NCBI RefSeq assembly: GCF_900187645.1
Contig: NZ_FYEE01000008.1
Span: forward strand, 1 to 64,000
Length of the DNA: 64,000 nucleotides
Source of the DNA: Pseudomonas sp. Irchel 3E20
GTDB taxonomy: Bacteria; Pseudomonadota; Gammaproteobacteria; Pseudomonadales; Pseudomonadaceae
Reading direction: 5' to 3'
The notes beneath the pieces are model-generated. The model was not told where the DNA came from, ran no database searches, and saw nothing but the letters and a program-made list of their open reading frames with translations. Shown here piece by piece: positions 18,247 to 27,343 of the stretch. The first letter of the stretch is position 1. Each line of letters begins with the position of its first letter. Position numbers and translations under genes: made by a program.

Positions 18247-21200
18247 TCAACGCCCCTTGATAACCATCTGCGCCGGCGCATCGCCCACGGCCTGCCAGTT
18301 GGGCCGGTACATCGACTCCACTTGCGGCGGCGGTACGCGGTAGGTGCCCGGGGTGACGGCACGCGCCAGGTACAGCAAGTGCGTGGTGCCGTAGCCGTCC
18401 AGGTTCAGGGCCGCGACGTAACGGTCATCGCGGAACTCCTGGTGCTTGAGCCCGGCGTTCTGCATCGATTCGCGCCATTCCTTGACCTTGCTGCTGGCGT
18501 TTTCCAGGCTGGCAGCGCTTTGCGCCAGGTTCTGGTTTTCCAGCTCCAGGCCGGCGGGCAGCAGGTCTACCACCAGGGCATCGGGCACGCGCTGCTTGGC
18601 GGCAACGGCAATGTGCACCAGCACCAGGTCGCCGCTGGCCAGGGCATTGAGGTTCAACGGCTGGCCGTTCATGCCCAGGTACTCGCGGCGGATGCTCAGG
18701 TTCTCGCCCCCTGCCACCGGCGCCTGCACCGGATAACCGGAAATGGTCAGTTGCTGATACACCGCTTCGCTGCCTTCATTGCGCAACGACAGCGGCGAGG
18801 CCAGCAGCGGGCCTTCGAGTTTCAACCCCGGTTGGTTGTTGTTCAGCTCGCGGGTTTCGCTGGCGCTACTCAGTTGCGCGGCCCAGGCGCTTTCCGGCTT
18901 GCCCAACAGGCCACGGCCGGCGAGGAACAGCGAGTTGCGTTCCTGGGTCGATAGGTACTGACTGGCCGCCAGTTGATCGGCCAGCTCGAACAGGCGCTCT
19001 TCACGCTTGCCCTTGGCCAGGTCGTTTTCTTCCAGCAGCGCCAGTATCAGCGCTTGATCGCGCAGCGGGCTGCCGTAGTCCGCAAGCCAGCTCTTGCTGC
19101 TGCGGGTGGCGGCCAGGCCGGCGATCAGGGCTTGGTCGGCGCGCGGCTGATCGCCCATTTTCTGCAGGGCCACCGACAGTTGCACCAGCGGCAAGCCAGA
19201 GCGGGCGTCGGTGCGCCGCTCGAACAGGCTGCGCAGGGCGCCCAGCGGTGCCTGCTGGCTGCGGGCCAGAACCAGGCCGGCGTAGGCCTGCACGGCGAAG
19301 CGGGTATGTTCGGCGTTCTCGCTGTAATTGACTTCAATCAGGTTGCGTTCCTGCACATAACGCAGCAGGCGTTCGTTGGCCTTTTTCAGTGCCTCGGGCG
19401 GCACGGCGAAGCCTTGCTCGCGGGCACGCAGCAGGAAATCGGTGACGTAGGCCGTCAGCCAGTATTCCTCTTCGCCGTCCGCGCCCCACAGGCCGAAGCT
19501 GCCGTTGTAGCGCTGCATGCCCAGCAGGCGTTCGATGCCCAGTTCGATCTTGCGTTTGCGCTCCGCCTCTGGCTCGCCTTCCAGGCCCAGGCGCTTGAGG
19601 CTCGCGGCGTCGGCGTAGAGCGAGGGGTAGAGGCCGCTGGTGGTTTGTTCCGAGCAGCCGTAGGGGTAGGCCTTGAGCGCACGGATCTGCTCGCCCAGGT
19701 TCAGCGGCGGGCGGCTTGACAGGCTGAGCAGGGCTTCGCGGCCGGCTGGTTCAAACGCCGCCAACTCGCCTTCGGGCAGGGTCCACGGCTGGTCCTTGAG
19801 CACGGCGCGGTAGTGCTTGAGCATCGCCGGGTAGGCCGGGCGCACGCCCAGGGTCCACTCGCGGGTGAACGGCGGCAGGTTCTCGCCCGGCAGGTCGAGG
19901 CCATTGACCAACACCTTGACCTTGCCCTGGCCAAAACCGCCCAGGGCCTGCACCGGGATCTGCAAGGTGGTGCGCTGGCCCTGGGCCAGTTGCACGCTGT
20001 GGGTGGCTTCGCCCGGCAAGCTCAACTGGCCTTCGGCGCTCAGTTGCACCTGGAGCTTCTGCGCCTTGCCCGACAGGTTGGAAAGGTCCAGGGCGACTTT
20101 GGTCTGGTCGCCCCCGGCGAGGAAGCGCGGCGCCGACAATTCGGCGATCAGCGGCGCGGCAATCACAGTCTTGGCTTGTGCCATGCCGTAGCGCTCGTCG
20201 GTCCAGGCCTGGGCCATCAGGCGCAGTTCGCCGTTGAAGTCAGGGATGTTGACGCTGACTTCCCCTTCGCCCTGGGCGTTGAGAGTCACCGGCGCGCTTT
20301 GCAGGGCGACGATGGTGACGCTGGTGTCCGGGCGTTTACCGCCCTTGGCCAAAGCTGCGTCGCCACCAAAGGCCAGGCTGGCCAAGCGGCCCTGGCCGGC
20401 TTCGATCAACTGCCCATAAACGTCGAGTTGGTCGGCGCCGTAGGCCTTGCGCCCGAACAGGCTGGAGTACGGGTCGGGCGTGGGGTATTCGGTGATGTTG
20501 AGGATGCCCACATCCACCGCAGCCACCAGCACATGCACCTGTTTGGGCACGCTGCCATCGGCGTTTTTCGCCTGGATTTTCACGGTCAGCGGCTGTTTGG
20601 GGCGCATTTTTTCCGGCGCGCTGAGGGTCAGGCCCAATTTGCGTTGCGTGCGATCCAGCGGCAGGTGCAGCACGCCGACGGCGCGTTTGGGGGTGATGTT
20701 GGCCTTGCGCTCGCCCGGGCGGATCACCAAGGCGCTGACGTAGAGGTCATGGCGCGCCCATTTCGGGTCGAGCTGAATGGCGAAGCTCTTGCCCTCGGCC
20801 GGTACGTCGATTTCTTCCCACCACAGCGGGCCTTCGGCCGATTCCACCAACAGGTAGCCCTTGCCGGCGGCGGGCGGGGTCACCGTGACGTTGGCGGTGT
20901 CGCCATCACCGTAGGCGGGTTTGTCCAGGGCCAGTTTGACCTGGTCGGGGCGCACGGCACCGCCTTCGGCGTTGTCCTGGGCGCGGTAGCCGGCCCAGAA
21001 GCGCAGGCTGCTGACCAGCCCGGTCTGCGGGTCTTCGACCTCGACGCGGTACGGGCCCCACTCCACTTGGAAGCTGACCTTGGCGGTGTCGCCGGCCTTG
21101 ATGTTCAGGCTCTGTTCGTCGAGGTTGAGGAATTTCTCGTTGAAGTGGTAGCTCCAGCCGTCACTGTCGGAGTAGTTCCAGTAGTAGTCGCGGCGCTCGC

Positions 21201-23142
21201 GCACCAGGCGCACCTTGAGCTGGTTGGCCGCCAGTTTTTGCCCTTGGTTGTTGGCCACCAGCAGCTCGAACTCCACCGGGCCGTCGCCGTCGGTTTCCTC
21301 GCCGTCGAACAGCGCACGGATACCCGGCAAACGCTCGGCCGGCCACACCGGTTGCACCACGCGGCGGGTGATGGGCCGCCCGCCCGACTCTTGCAGGCTG
21401 GCCTGGACGATCAGCTGCAGCGGCGACTTGGCCTCGGCCCATTTGCTTTCAAGGGCAATGACCGCTTCGCCGTCGGCATCGAGGGCGGTTTCTTCCAGCT
21501 CCAGGTCCTGGCTCAGTTCTTCCTCGGTGACCGAGCCAAACTGATAGCCGGGCAAGGCTTTTACCGCTTCGCGCAATGGCCGCACGTAGACCTGGCCACT
21601 GAGGCGGTTGCCCGCCGCCGGCGCGCCATAGAGGTAGCGGCCGTTGACGTTGATTTCGGCGGTGGCCGCCGGGGTGATCGGCGCGTCGCTGCCTTTGAGT
21701 TCCAGGGCCAGGCGTTCGGGAAGGAAGTCTTCGACGAGAAATTCATAGAGCTGGGGCTTGCCGTCGCCCAGGTCGAACACCAGTTGCCAGCGCCCGGTGG
21801 GCGCTTCGCCGGCCAGTTGCAGTTGATATTGGTAGAGGCCGGAAGCGTCGGCGTCCCAGACGAATTTGCGGCTGACCTGCTCGTCCGGGCGCCGTACTTC
21901 GACGCTGATGGGCTGCGGTTTGACGGCGTTACCGTCGTTATCGCGCAGCAAGGCGTTGAGCAGCACGGTTTCGCCGGGGCGGTAGAGGTCGCGGGGGCCG
22001 AACACGAAGAATTGCAGCGGATGGGCCTGGGGGCCGCCGATGTCGAATTCGGCCAGGTCCAGCGCGGCGCTGTTGAGGCGCAGCAGGCTGGTCTGTTCAC
22101 CCTGGTGGGCGAGCAGCACTTCGGCTTTTTTCGGCAGCGGCAACTGGGCGTGGCCGCCCTTCTCGGTCTTGCCCTGGCCAACCACGCGACCTTCGTTGTC
22201 GAGCAGTTCCAGGCTGACGCCGTCCAGGGCCTTGCCGCCCTCCAGCGCCTGGGCGAACACATCGATGCGGTTCTGGTAACGGTGCACCGACACGCCGATG
22301 TCACTGAGGGTGAAGAGCGTGGCCGGTTGCGAATAGTTGTAGGTGCCCGAGGCGCGCATCACCGCCAGGTACACGCCCGGCTGTTGCAGGGGCTTGAGGC
22401 CGGCGATGGGCAGCAGCAGGGTTTCGCGGGTGTTGCGCGCCGGGTTGAGGTCGAAACGCCCGCCGTAGACCAGTTCGGCCATGGGCAGTAATTCACGCGA
22501 CTCGTAGCTTTGCAGGCTGGTGCTGCGCCCCCACTGGGCGAGGAATGCGGGCAAGGATTCGGGCTTGATGCGGAAGAACTCGACGTCGATCTTGTCGACG
22601 TTCAGCGCGATCACCGGCAGGCCTTCGGCCAGGCGCGTGGGCAGCAGGGTGCCACGGCTGGCGAAACCGACGGTGGCTTGCAGGTCGCGGGTTTCCAGGC
22701 GGCTGATGTGCTCGGCGGCGAGAGTTGCCTCGTTCACCGCGCGCAGCCCGGCGTCAACGGTGAGCACCAGTTTGCGCTGCGGCTCCAGGTGGCGCAGGCG
22801 CAGTTCCATCAGGTTATCCGACAGCTCCCAGGCGCCATCGACCTTGCCGGACTTGCTGTCCACCAGGTGCACGCGGTCGGCGAACTTCTGCTGCGGGTCC
22901 AGGGGGATGGAAAAACTCACCGACAGGGTGCTGGCACCATCCAGTTGCACCTCGGAGACGTCCACCACGCTTAACTCGCGCCCGGCGTAACGCTGCTTGA
23001 GCGCGCTCACATCCGGCGCAGCTTTGGCGGCAGCGGCAGGCGCGGCCGTCGAGGCGGCGGGCGGGGCCGGGTCGGGGGTCGAAGAATCGCAAGCGCTTAG
23101 CAGCGCAAGCGCGCAAGCCAGGAACAGTCCTTTGTTAAGCAT
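18247..23142 (-). CDS. yfhM: Bacterial alpha-2-macroglobulin lipoprotein (YfhM/ECAM type)
   Basis: A 1631-residue periplasmic protease trap. MLNKGLFLACALALLSAC is a lipoprotein signal with lipobox LSAC, followed by a Pro/Ala-rich linker. Repeated macroglobulin beta-domains make up the body, including a long bait/MG region. YPYGCSEQTTSG places the reactive thioester at about Cys1163 (CSEQ), the feature that separates thioester-type ECAM from YfaS-like proteins. A helical thioester domain and a C-terminal receptor-like domain (LYLARAVTPGTYRVPPP) follow. These proteins covalently trap proteases that breach the outer membrane. They are typically encoded beside pbpC, which repairs peptidoglycan, as here, both on the minus strand. 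The very long antisense frames in this gene are shadows. Confidence 0.92.
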   Translation of the reverse strand: MLNKGLFLACALALLSACDSSTPDPAPPAASTAAPAAAAKAAPDVSALKQRYAGRELSVVDVSEVQLDGASTLSVSFSIPLDPQQKFADRVHLVDSKSGKVDGAWELSDNLMELRLRHLEPQRKLVLTVDAGLRAVNEATLAAEHISRLETRDLQATVGFASRGTLLPTRLAEGLPVIALNVDKIDVEFFRIKPESLPAFLAQWGRSTSLQSYESRELLPMAELVYGGRFDLNPARNTRETLLLPIAGLKPLQQPGVYLAVMRASGTYNYSQPATLFTLSDIGVSVHRYQNRIDVFAQALEGGKALDGVSLELLDNEGRVVGQGKTEKGGHAQLPLPKKAEVLLAHQGEQTSLLRLNSAALDLAEFDIGGPQAHPLQFFVFGPRDLYRPGETVLLNALLRDNDGNAVKPQPISVEVRRPDEQVSRKFVWDADASGLYQYQLQLAGEAPTGRWQLVFDLGDGKPQLYEFLVEDFLPERLALELKGSDAPITPAATAEINVNGRYLYGAPAAGNRLSGQVYVRPLREAVKALPGYQFGSVTEEELSQDLELEETALDADGEAVIALESKWAEAKSPLQLIVQASLQESGGRPITRRVVQPVWPAERLPGIRALFDGEETDGDGPVEFELLVANNQGQKLAANQLKVRLVRERRDYYWNYSDSDGWSYHFNEKFLNLDEQSLNIKAGDTAKVSFQVEWGPYRVEVEDPQTGLVSSLRFWAGYRAQDNAEGGAVRPDQVKLALDKPAYGDGDTANVTVTPPAAGKGYLLVESAEGPLWWEEIDVPAEGKSFAIQLDPKWARHDLYVSALVIRPGERKANITPKRAVGVLHLPLDRTQRKLGLTLSAPEKMRPKQPLTVKIQAKNADGSVPKQVHVLVAAVDVGILNITEYPTPDPYSSLFGRKAYGADQLDVYGQLIEAGQGRLASLAFGGDAALAKGGKRPDTSVTIVALQSAPVTLNAQGEGEVSVNIPDFNGELRLMAQAWTDERYGMAQAKTVIAAPLIAELSAPRFLAGGDQTKVALDLSNLSGKAQKLQVQLSAEGQLSLPGEATHSVQLAQGQRTTLQIPVQALGGFGQGKVKVLVNGLDLPGENLPPFTREWTLGVRPAYPAMLKHYRAVLKDQPWTLPEGELAAFEPAGREALLSLSSRPPLNLGEQIRALKAYPYGCSEQTTSGLYPSLYADAASLKRLGLEGEPEAERKRKIELGIERLLGMQRYNGSFGLWGADGEEEYWLTAYVTDFLLRAREQGFAVPPEALKKANERLLRYVQERNLIEVNYSENAEHTRFAVQAYAGLVLARSQQAPLGALRSLFERRTDARSGLPLVQLSVALQKMGDQPRADQALIAGLAATRSSKSWLADYGSPLRDQALILALLEENDLAKGKREERLFELADQLAASQYLSTQERNSLFLAGRGLLGKPESAWAAQLSSASETRELNNNQPGLKLEGPLLASPLSLRNEGSEAVYQQLTISGYPVQAPVAGGENLSIRREYLGMNGQPLNLNALASGDLVLVHIAVAAKQRVPDALVVDLLPAGLELENQNLAQSAASLENASSKVKEWRESMQNAGLKHQEFRDDRYVAALNLDGYGTTHLLYLARAVTPGTYRVPPPQVESMYRPNWQAVGDAPAQMVIKGR

Positions 23143-23414
23143 GGGGCACTCATCGGCAGGGGCATCGAGGGGTTGAACTATATATCACCAGCGCCCACAC
23201 GGCTGTGGCGCCGCTCACATTGACCGACAGAGGGCGGTTTGGTTCGCGGGCGTGGCTGATTTCCCCGTAGCAAACGGGTTTGCCCGCGCGGGGGTGCGCA
23301 GCAACCCCATGGCGACGTTATGCCGTGGCATTTTTACGGCCGCCGCGCAGCCGAGCGCGGGCTGTGCGCCGGGGGGCGGGCAGCTACAATGCCGCCTCTT
23401 GCCTGGAGCCCTTC

Positions 23415-24764
23415 ATGTCTACCCTGCTTAGCGATTGGCGTCACCGCCCCACCCACCGGCGCGTCTGGGCGTTGGCGGCACCGATGATTCTGTCGAACAT
23501 TTCGGTGCCCTTGGTGGCGTTGGTGGACAGCACGGTGATCGGCCATCTGCCCCACGCCCATCAGTTGGGCGCAGTCGCGGTGGGCGCCAGCCTCTATACC
23601 TTTCTCGCCTGGGCGATGGGGTTCCTGCGCATGGGTTCCACTGGGTTCGCCGCCCAGGCGGCCGGGCGCGGCGATGGCGCGGCATTGCGCCAGGTGCTGT
23701 TGCAGGGGCTGTTGCTGGCCATGGGTATGTCGGTGCTGCTGGGGGCGCTGGGAGTTCCGCTGAGTGGCGTGGCCCTGCACTTTATGCAGCCGTCCGCCGA
23801 GCTGGACCAGCTCACCCGCGACTTCTTCCACACCCGCCTCTTCGGCTTGCCCGCCGCGCTGGCCAGTTATGCCCTGGTGGGCTGGTTCCTGGGCACCCAG
23901 AACGCCCGGGCGCCGCTGGCGATTCTGCTGAGCACCAACCTGGTCAACATCGTGCTGAACCTGTGGTTCGTGCTGGAGCTGGACTGGGGCGTGGTCGGTT
24001 CGGCGCGGGCCTCGGTGATTGCCGAGTGGACCGGCGCCCTGATCGGCCTGGCCATGACCCGCAAAGCCCTGCGCGCCTACCCCGGGCACATTGCCTGGGC
24101 CGCGCTGGCGTTGTGGCAGAGCTGGCGGCCGTTGCTGGCGGTGAACCGCGACATTTTTATCCGCAGCCTCGCGTTGCAGTCGGTGTTTTTTCTTATCACG
24201 GTGCAAGGCGCGCGGCTGGGGGACGCCACGGTGGCCGCCAACGCCTTGTTGCTTAACGGCCTGCTGCTCACCGCCCATGCGCTGGACGGCTTGGCCCACG
24301 CGGTAGAGGCACTGTGTGGGCATGCCATCGGCGCCCGCGACCGGCCGGCCTTGCGCCGCGCACTGGTGGTGGCCTGCGGTTGGTCGCTGCTGGCCAGCCT
24401 GGGCTTTGCCGCGCTGTTTGGCCTGGGCGGCCATTTGTTTATCCAGATGCAGACCGACATGCCCGACGTGCGCCAGACCGCGTTCGAGTACCTGCCTTAC
24501 CTGGCACTGCTGCCGTTGATCGCGGTGTGGAGCTATCTGCTGGACGGCTTGTTCATCGGCGCCACCCGCGCCCGGGAAATGCGCAACGGCATGCTGTTGA
24601 CGATGCTGCTGGTGCTGCCCTTCGCCTGGGGGCTACAAGGGCTGGGCAACCATGGGCTGTGGTTGACGTTCCTACTGTTCATGCTGCTGCGCAGTGCAAC
24701 CCTGGCGGTCATCGCCTGGCGCTTGCAGGCCCGCGACCAATGGTTTATCGCCGGCGCCCACTAA
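23415..24764 (+). CDS. MATE-family efflux transporter (DinF-like)
   Basis: A 449-residue membrane protein with about 12 helices. ATG 23415 (MSTLLSDWRHRPTHRRVWALAAPMILSNI) lies 9 bases after GGAGCC. The N-terminal AAPMILSNISVPLVALVDSTVIG and MGFLRMGSTGFAAQAAGRGD match the DinF branch of MATE exporters, which use H+ or Na+ gradients to expel drugs or bile-type compounds. The open frame to 23280 is an upstream extension over a degenerate REP-like stretch (23266-23300) and is not taken as coding. Its 3' end overlaps the stop of the DUF4123 gene by four bases, tail to tail. Confidence 0.88.
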   Translation: MSTLLSDWRHRPTHRRVWALAAPMILSNISVPLVALVDSTVIGHLPHAHQLGAVAVGASLYTFLAWAMGFLRMGSTGFAAQAAGRGDGAALRQVLLQGLLLAMGMSVLLGALGVPLSGVALHFMQPSAELDQLTRDFFHTRLFGLPAALASYALVGWFLGTQNARAPLAILLSTNLVNIVLNLWFVLELDWGVVGSARASVIAEWTGALIGLAMTRKALRAYPGHIAWAALALWQSWRPLLAVNRDIFIRSLALQSVFFLITVQGARLGDATVAANALLLNGLLLTAHALDGLAHAVEALCGHAIGARDRPALRRALVVACGWSLLASLGFAALFGLGGHLFIQMQTDMPDVRQTAFEYLPYLALLPLIAVWSYLLDGLFIGATRAREMRNGMLLTMLLVLPFAWGLQGLGNHGLWLTFLLFMLLRSATLAVIAWRLQARDQWFIAGAH

Positions 24765-25549
24765 CCCGAACGCCCCTCCCACACCTGGCGCAACCGGGCC
24801 AGGCGTTCGCTGGCGCTGCCCGCCGGGCCTTCGGGCACGCTGGCGTAGGGGTAGCGCAGGCGGAGGCGCAGCCAGTCATCGAGCAGCCCATGCTCGCAAA
24901 AACCGTGGCGCAGGCCCTCTTGCAAGTGGCCCCAGATCACCTCGTATTCAAGCTCGGTGTCCAGGCTCCATTGGTAGGCATGGCGCTCCAGCAGGCATTC
25001 TTGCAACTTGCCTTGCTGGCGGCTGTTGAGGCTTTGCTCAATGCGCAAGCGGTGCCCGGGCAGCGCGGGGTTGGTCAGTTGCTGCCAGCCGAGGCTGCCG
25101 ACCGCTTTGTCGGCCCAGGTGCCGCCATGCCAGAACAGCAGCTCGACCGGCCCCAGCCAGCGGCTCAGTTCGGTGGCATCGCAGGCGTCGAAAAAATAGC
25201 TGGCGGTTTGCGGGTTGTAGTAGCTGAGCAACCCCTTGAAGTGCAGGCCGATGGTCACCGTGAGCATGCGCCGCAAATGGCCCAACAGGGTGGGCAGCGA
25301 GGCGTTGCTGCCCAGGAATAACCCTGGCCAGGCCAGAGGTTGGCTACGGCACAGCACGGCCAGCGCGGGGTGGCGCTCCAGGTCGATCAGCACCGGCCCC
25401 TGCTGCGCCAACGCGCGCAAATCGGTGGCCTCGAACAGCGCGTGCCAGTGCCCGTCCAGCAGGTGCGCCTGTTGGCGGGCCTGGGGCGAACCGGGTACAT
25501 CGAGCAAGAACCACTGCGCCGCCTGCTGCGGGATCTGTGCCGGGTTCAT
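24761..25549 (-). CDS. DUF4123 protein, type VI secretion effector adaptor
   Basis: A 262-residue protein from ATG 25549 (MNPAQIPQQAAQWFLLDVP), overlapping the vgrG stop by four bases (ATGA). The DUF4123 pattern includes the N-terminal LLDGHWHALFEATDLRALAQQGPVLIDL, then LGSNASLPTLLGHLRRML, FKGLLSYYNPQTASYFFDAC and FWHGGT. DUF4123 proteins are chaperones that load a specific effector onto a cognate VgrG and normally lie between vgrG and the effector gene. Here the next gene is a convergent MATE transporter that overlaps its end, so no effector is encoded in cis. Either the effector is elsewhere or has been lost. Confidence 0.82.
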   Translation of the reverse strand: MNPAQIPQQAAQWFLLDVPGSPQARQQAHLLDGHWHALFEATDLRALAQQGPVLIDLERHPALAVLCRSQPLAWPGLFLGSNASLPTLLGHLRRMLTVTIGLHFKGLLSYYNPQTASYFFDACDATELSRWLGPVELLFWHGGTWADKAVGSLGWQQLTNPALPGHRLRIEQSLNSRQQGKLQECLLERHAYQWSLDTELEYEVIWGHLQEGLRHGFCEHGLLDDWLRLRLRYPYASVPEGPAGSASERLARLRQVWEGRSG

Positions 25550-27105
25550 GCCGCACCACTCTGGCGGAACCGGGCCAGCGCCCGACAGGTACAGACCCGC
25601 TCCCGGCAGTGTTTGTAACTGCCGCCGGCCGGCAGCATGCACAGCATCACCAGCGGGTGGCCACCTTGCAGCAGCTCCAGCAAACCTTGCTGGCCCTCGC
25701 CTTCATCGCTGTGCCCCGATTGCGCCGGGCGGGCGTCCAGCACCACTTGCGCACCGCACAGGTCAAGCCCGTCACCTTGGGTCTTGACCTGACTCTGGCC
25801 GACATTGAATTGCAACTCGCCATCGCCCTTTATCACCAGTTCCAGGTCGCCGGTCACTTCAATGCCACGCCCGGCCTCCATGAACTGGGTGCGGTCCAGG
25901 GTCGCTTCGATCACGGCGCGGTCCGGCTCCTGAGGCGGGATCATCCATTGCCCGGCATCTGCGGCCGGTACCTGCTGCCCCGCCAGGTAGCCAATAATCA
26001 GCGGGCGGTCAGGGTTGCCTTCGGCAAAACTGACCAGCACCTCCACACCGGGCAGCAAGCCCTTGATCGCTTCCTCAGTGAGCAGCGGCGACACCGCCAC
26101 CCAGCAGTAGTCCGTGGCGGCCCCGCGCCCCGAGTACAGCCATTCAAAACGCAACGCCACCCGCCCCTGGGCAGCATGCACAGACTGATCGCCCAGAGGC
26201 TCGACCACCCACGCCCGCTGGACGATGCCTGTCAGCGGCTCGGCCGGCGGGTGGGCGGGCATGTAGGGCATGTCCAGGGGGTGGGCGCGGAAATGGTTGC
26301 GATAACCGCCGCTGTCGGCCGTATCGGGTGCTCCCCAGCGCCCGCCCTGGTGCTGCACGCCCGTCAGCAGCCACAGGCGGTTACAGGCGCTGCGGCTGTG
26401 CCCGGCCAGCGGCAGGATGACGCCGCTGCGCAGGTCCACCAGGTCACTGTGGCCTTCGACCGGGCCGGGGCTGCCCAGCCCGAGGGGTTCGCGCAATTGC
26501 AGGTGGAAGCGCTCCGTGCCCAGCAGGCGCGGCGGTTGCCGGGCGAAAGCCTGGTGGGTGTCGGCAAACACCAGGCAATGGCCGGCCCGGTGGTGCTCGA
26601 AGTGGTAGTGGATGTTTTCCTGGGCGCACAGGCGCTGGAGAAATTGCAGGTCGGTCTCGCTGTACTGCGTGCAGTAGTCGCGCACCGGGTAGTCGCCGAC
26701 CAGGTCGAAACGCCAGCCATCCTGGTGAATGCCGTGCTCGCGCAACACTTGCATGAGGATTTGCGGCACGCCCAGGTCACTGAACACCCGCTGATTGAAG
26801 CGCTGCCCCAGGCACGCCAGTTTCGGCCCCAGGCGCAAGCGGCATACGGCGGGCCGGGCCAAGGGGTCGGCCTGGACCACGCCGTGGATTTGCCCGTGGA
26901 TGCCGCAACGGCCGTCCATGTGCAAGTAGGCATCGCGGTACATCAGGCGCCCGGCGTCAGGTGCCAAGTCGCCCACCTGCACCTGCAGGTCGAAGACAAA
27001 GGGTGTGCTAATGGCCTCGGTGCCCGTGAACGCCAGCACCTCGAAGCCGCGGCCCTGGCCCGCTATATCCAGACGAAATAAAGGCTCGCAGGCTGGATCA
27101 GGCAT
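25546..27105 (-). CDS. vgrG: VgrG, type VI secretion tip protein
   Basis: The puncture-tip protein of the type VI secretion needle. ATG 27105 (MPDPACEPLFRLDIAG) gives 519 residues, short for the family. The gp27-like part shows FSDLGVPQILMQVLREHGI, YCTQYSETDLQFLQRLCAQENIHYHFEH; the gp5-like part shows QRVALRFEWLY, WVAVSPLLTE and VLVSFAEGNPDRPLIIGYLA. After a short beta region (GELQFNVGQSQVKTQGDGLDL) comes an unusual Cys-rich tail (CMLPAGGS, CRERVCTC). The long upstream open frame has no ribosome site. No T6SS structural genes lie in the window, so this is an orphan vgrG island using a distant apparatus. DUF4123 follows with a four-base overlap. Confidence 0.88.
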   Translation of the reverse strand: MPDPACEPLFRLDIAGQGRGFEVLAFTGTEAISTPFVFDLQVQVGDLAPDAGRLMYRDAYLHMDGRCGIHGQIHGVVQADPLARPAVCRLRLGPKLACLGQRFNQRVFSDLGVPQILMQVLREHGIHQDGWRFDLVGDYPVRDYCTQYSETDLQFLQRLCAQENIHYHFEHHRAGHCLVFADTHQAFARQPPRLLGTERFHLQLREPLGLGSPGPVEGHSDLVDLRSGVILPLAGHSRSACNRLWLLTGVQHQGGRWGAPDTADSGGYRNHFRAHPLDMPYMPAHPPAEPLTGIVQRAWVVEPLGDQSVHAAQGRVALRFEWLYSGRGAATDYCWVAVSPLLTEEAIKGLLPGVEVLVSFAEGNPDRPLIIGYLAGQQVPAADAGQWMIPPQEPDRAVIEATLDRTQFMEAGRGIEVTGDLELVIKGDGELQFNVGQSQVKTQGDGLDLCGAQVVLDARPAQSGHSDEGEGQQGLLELLQGGHPLVMLCMLPAGGSYKHCRERVCTCRALARFRQSGAA

Positions 27106-27293
27106 TGGCGTCTCTCTAACAGGAAGGGCGACTGGGGATTCTCTCCGAGAGACCGGTTCGAGTAGAGAGCAAGAGGGCAGATCAGGAACAGACCTACACA
27201 AAAAACAGACAAACCTACTGGAGCGTTAGGGCAACCCTCGGGTCGCCTGAAAAACCCCTTACATATAGAGGAAAAACCGTACACGCCAAATCG

Positions 27294-27321
27294 AAAACGC
27301 CCCGCATAGGCGGGGCGTTTT
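27294..27321. terminator. Bidirectional terminator between speA and vgrG
   Basis: Perfect twelve-pair stem AAAACGCCCCGC/GCGGGGCGTTTT with loop ATAG. T-runs on both strands let it serve speA (minus) and block transcription from the other side. It lies 22 bases after the speA stop. Confidence 0.92.
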
Positions 27322-27343
27322 CAGGCATAACGAGGCTGCTACC

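Noticed and set aside
19813-22491. 892-codon open frame on the plus strand
   Set aside because: Antisense to the macroglobulin gene. High GC keeps the opposite frames open; the translation has no domain and a skewed composition rich in Gln, Val and Arg.
23266-23300. REP-like stretch before the MATE gene
   Set aside because: GTAGCAAACGGGTTTGCCCGCGCGGG resembles a REP but is too degenerate to call; noted only as a reason not to extend the MATE start upstream.
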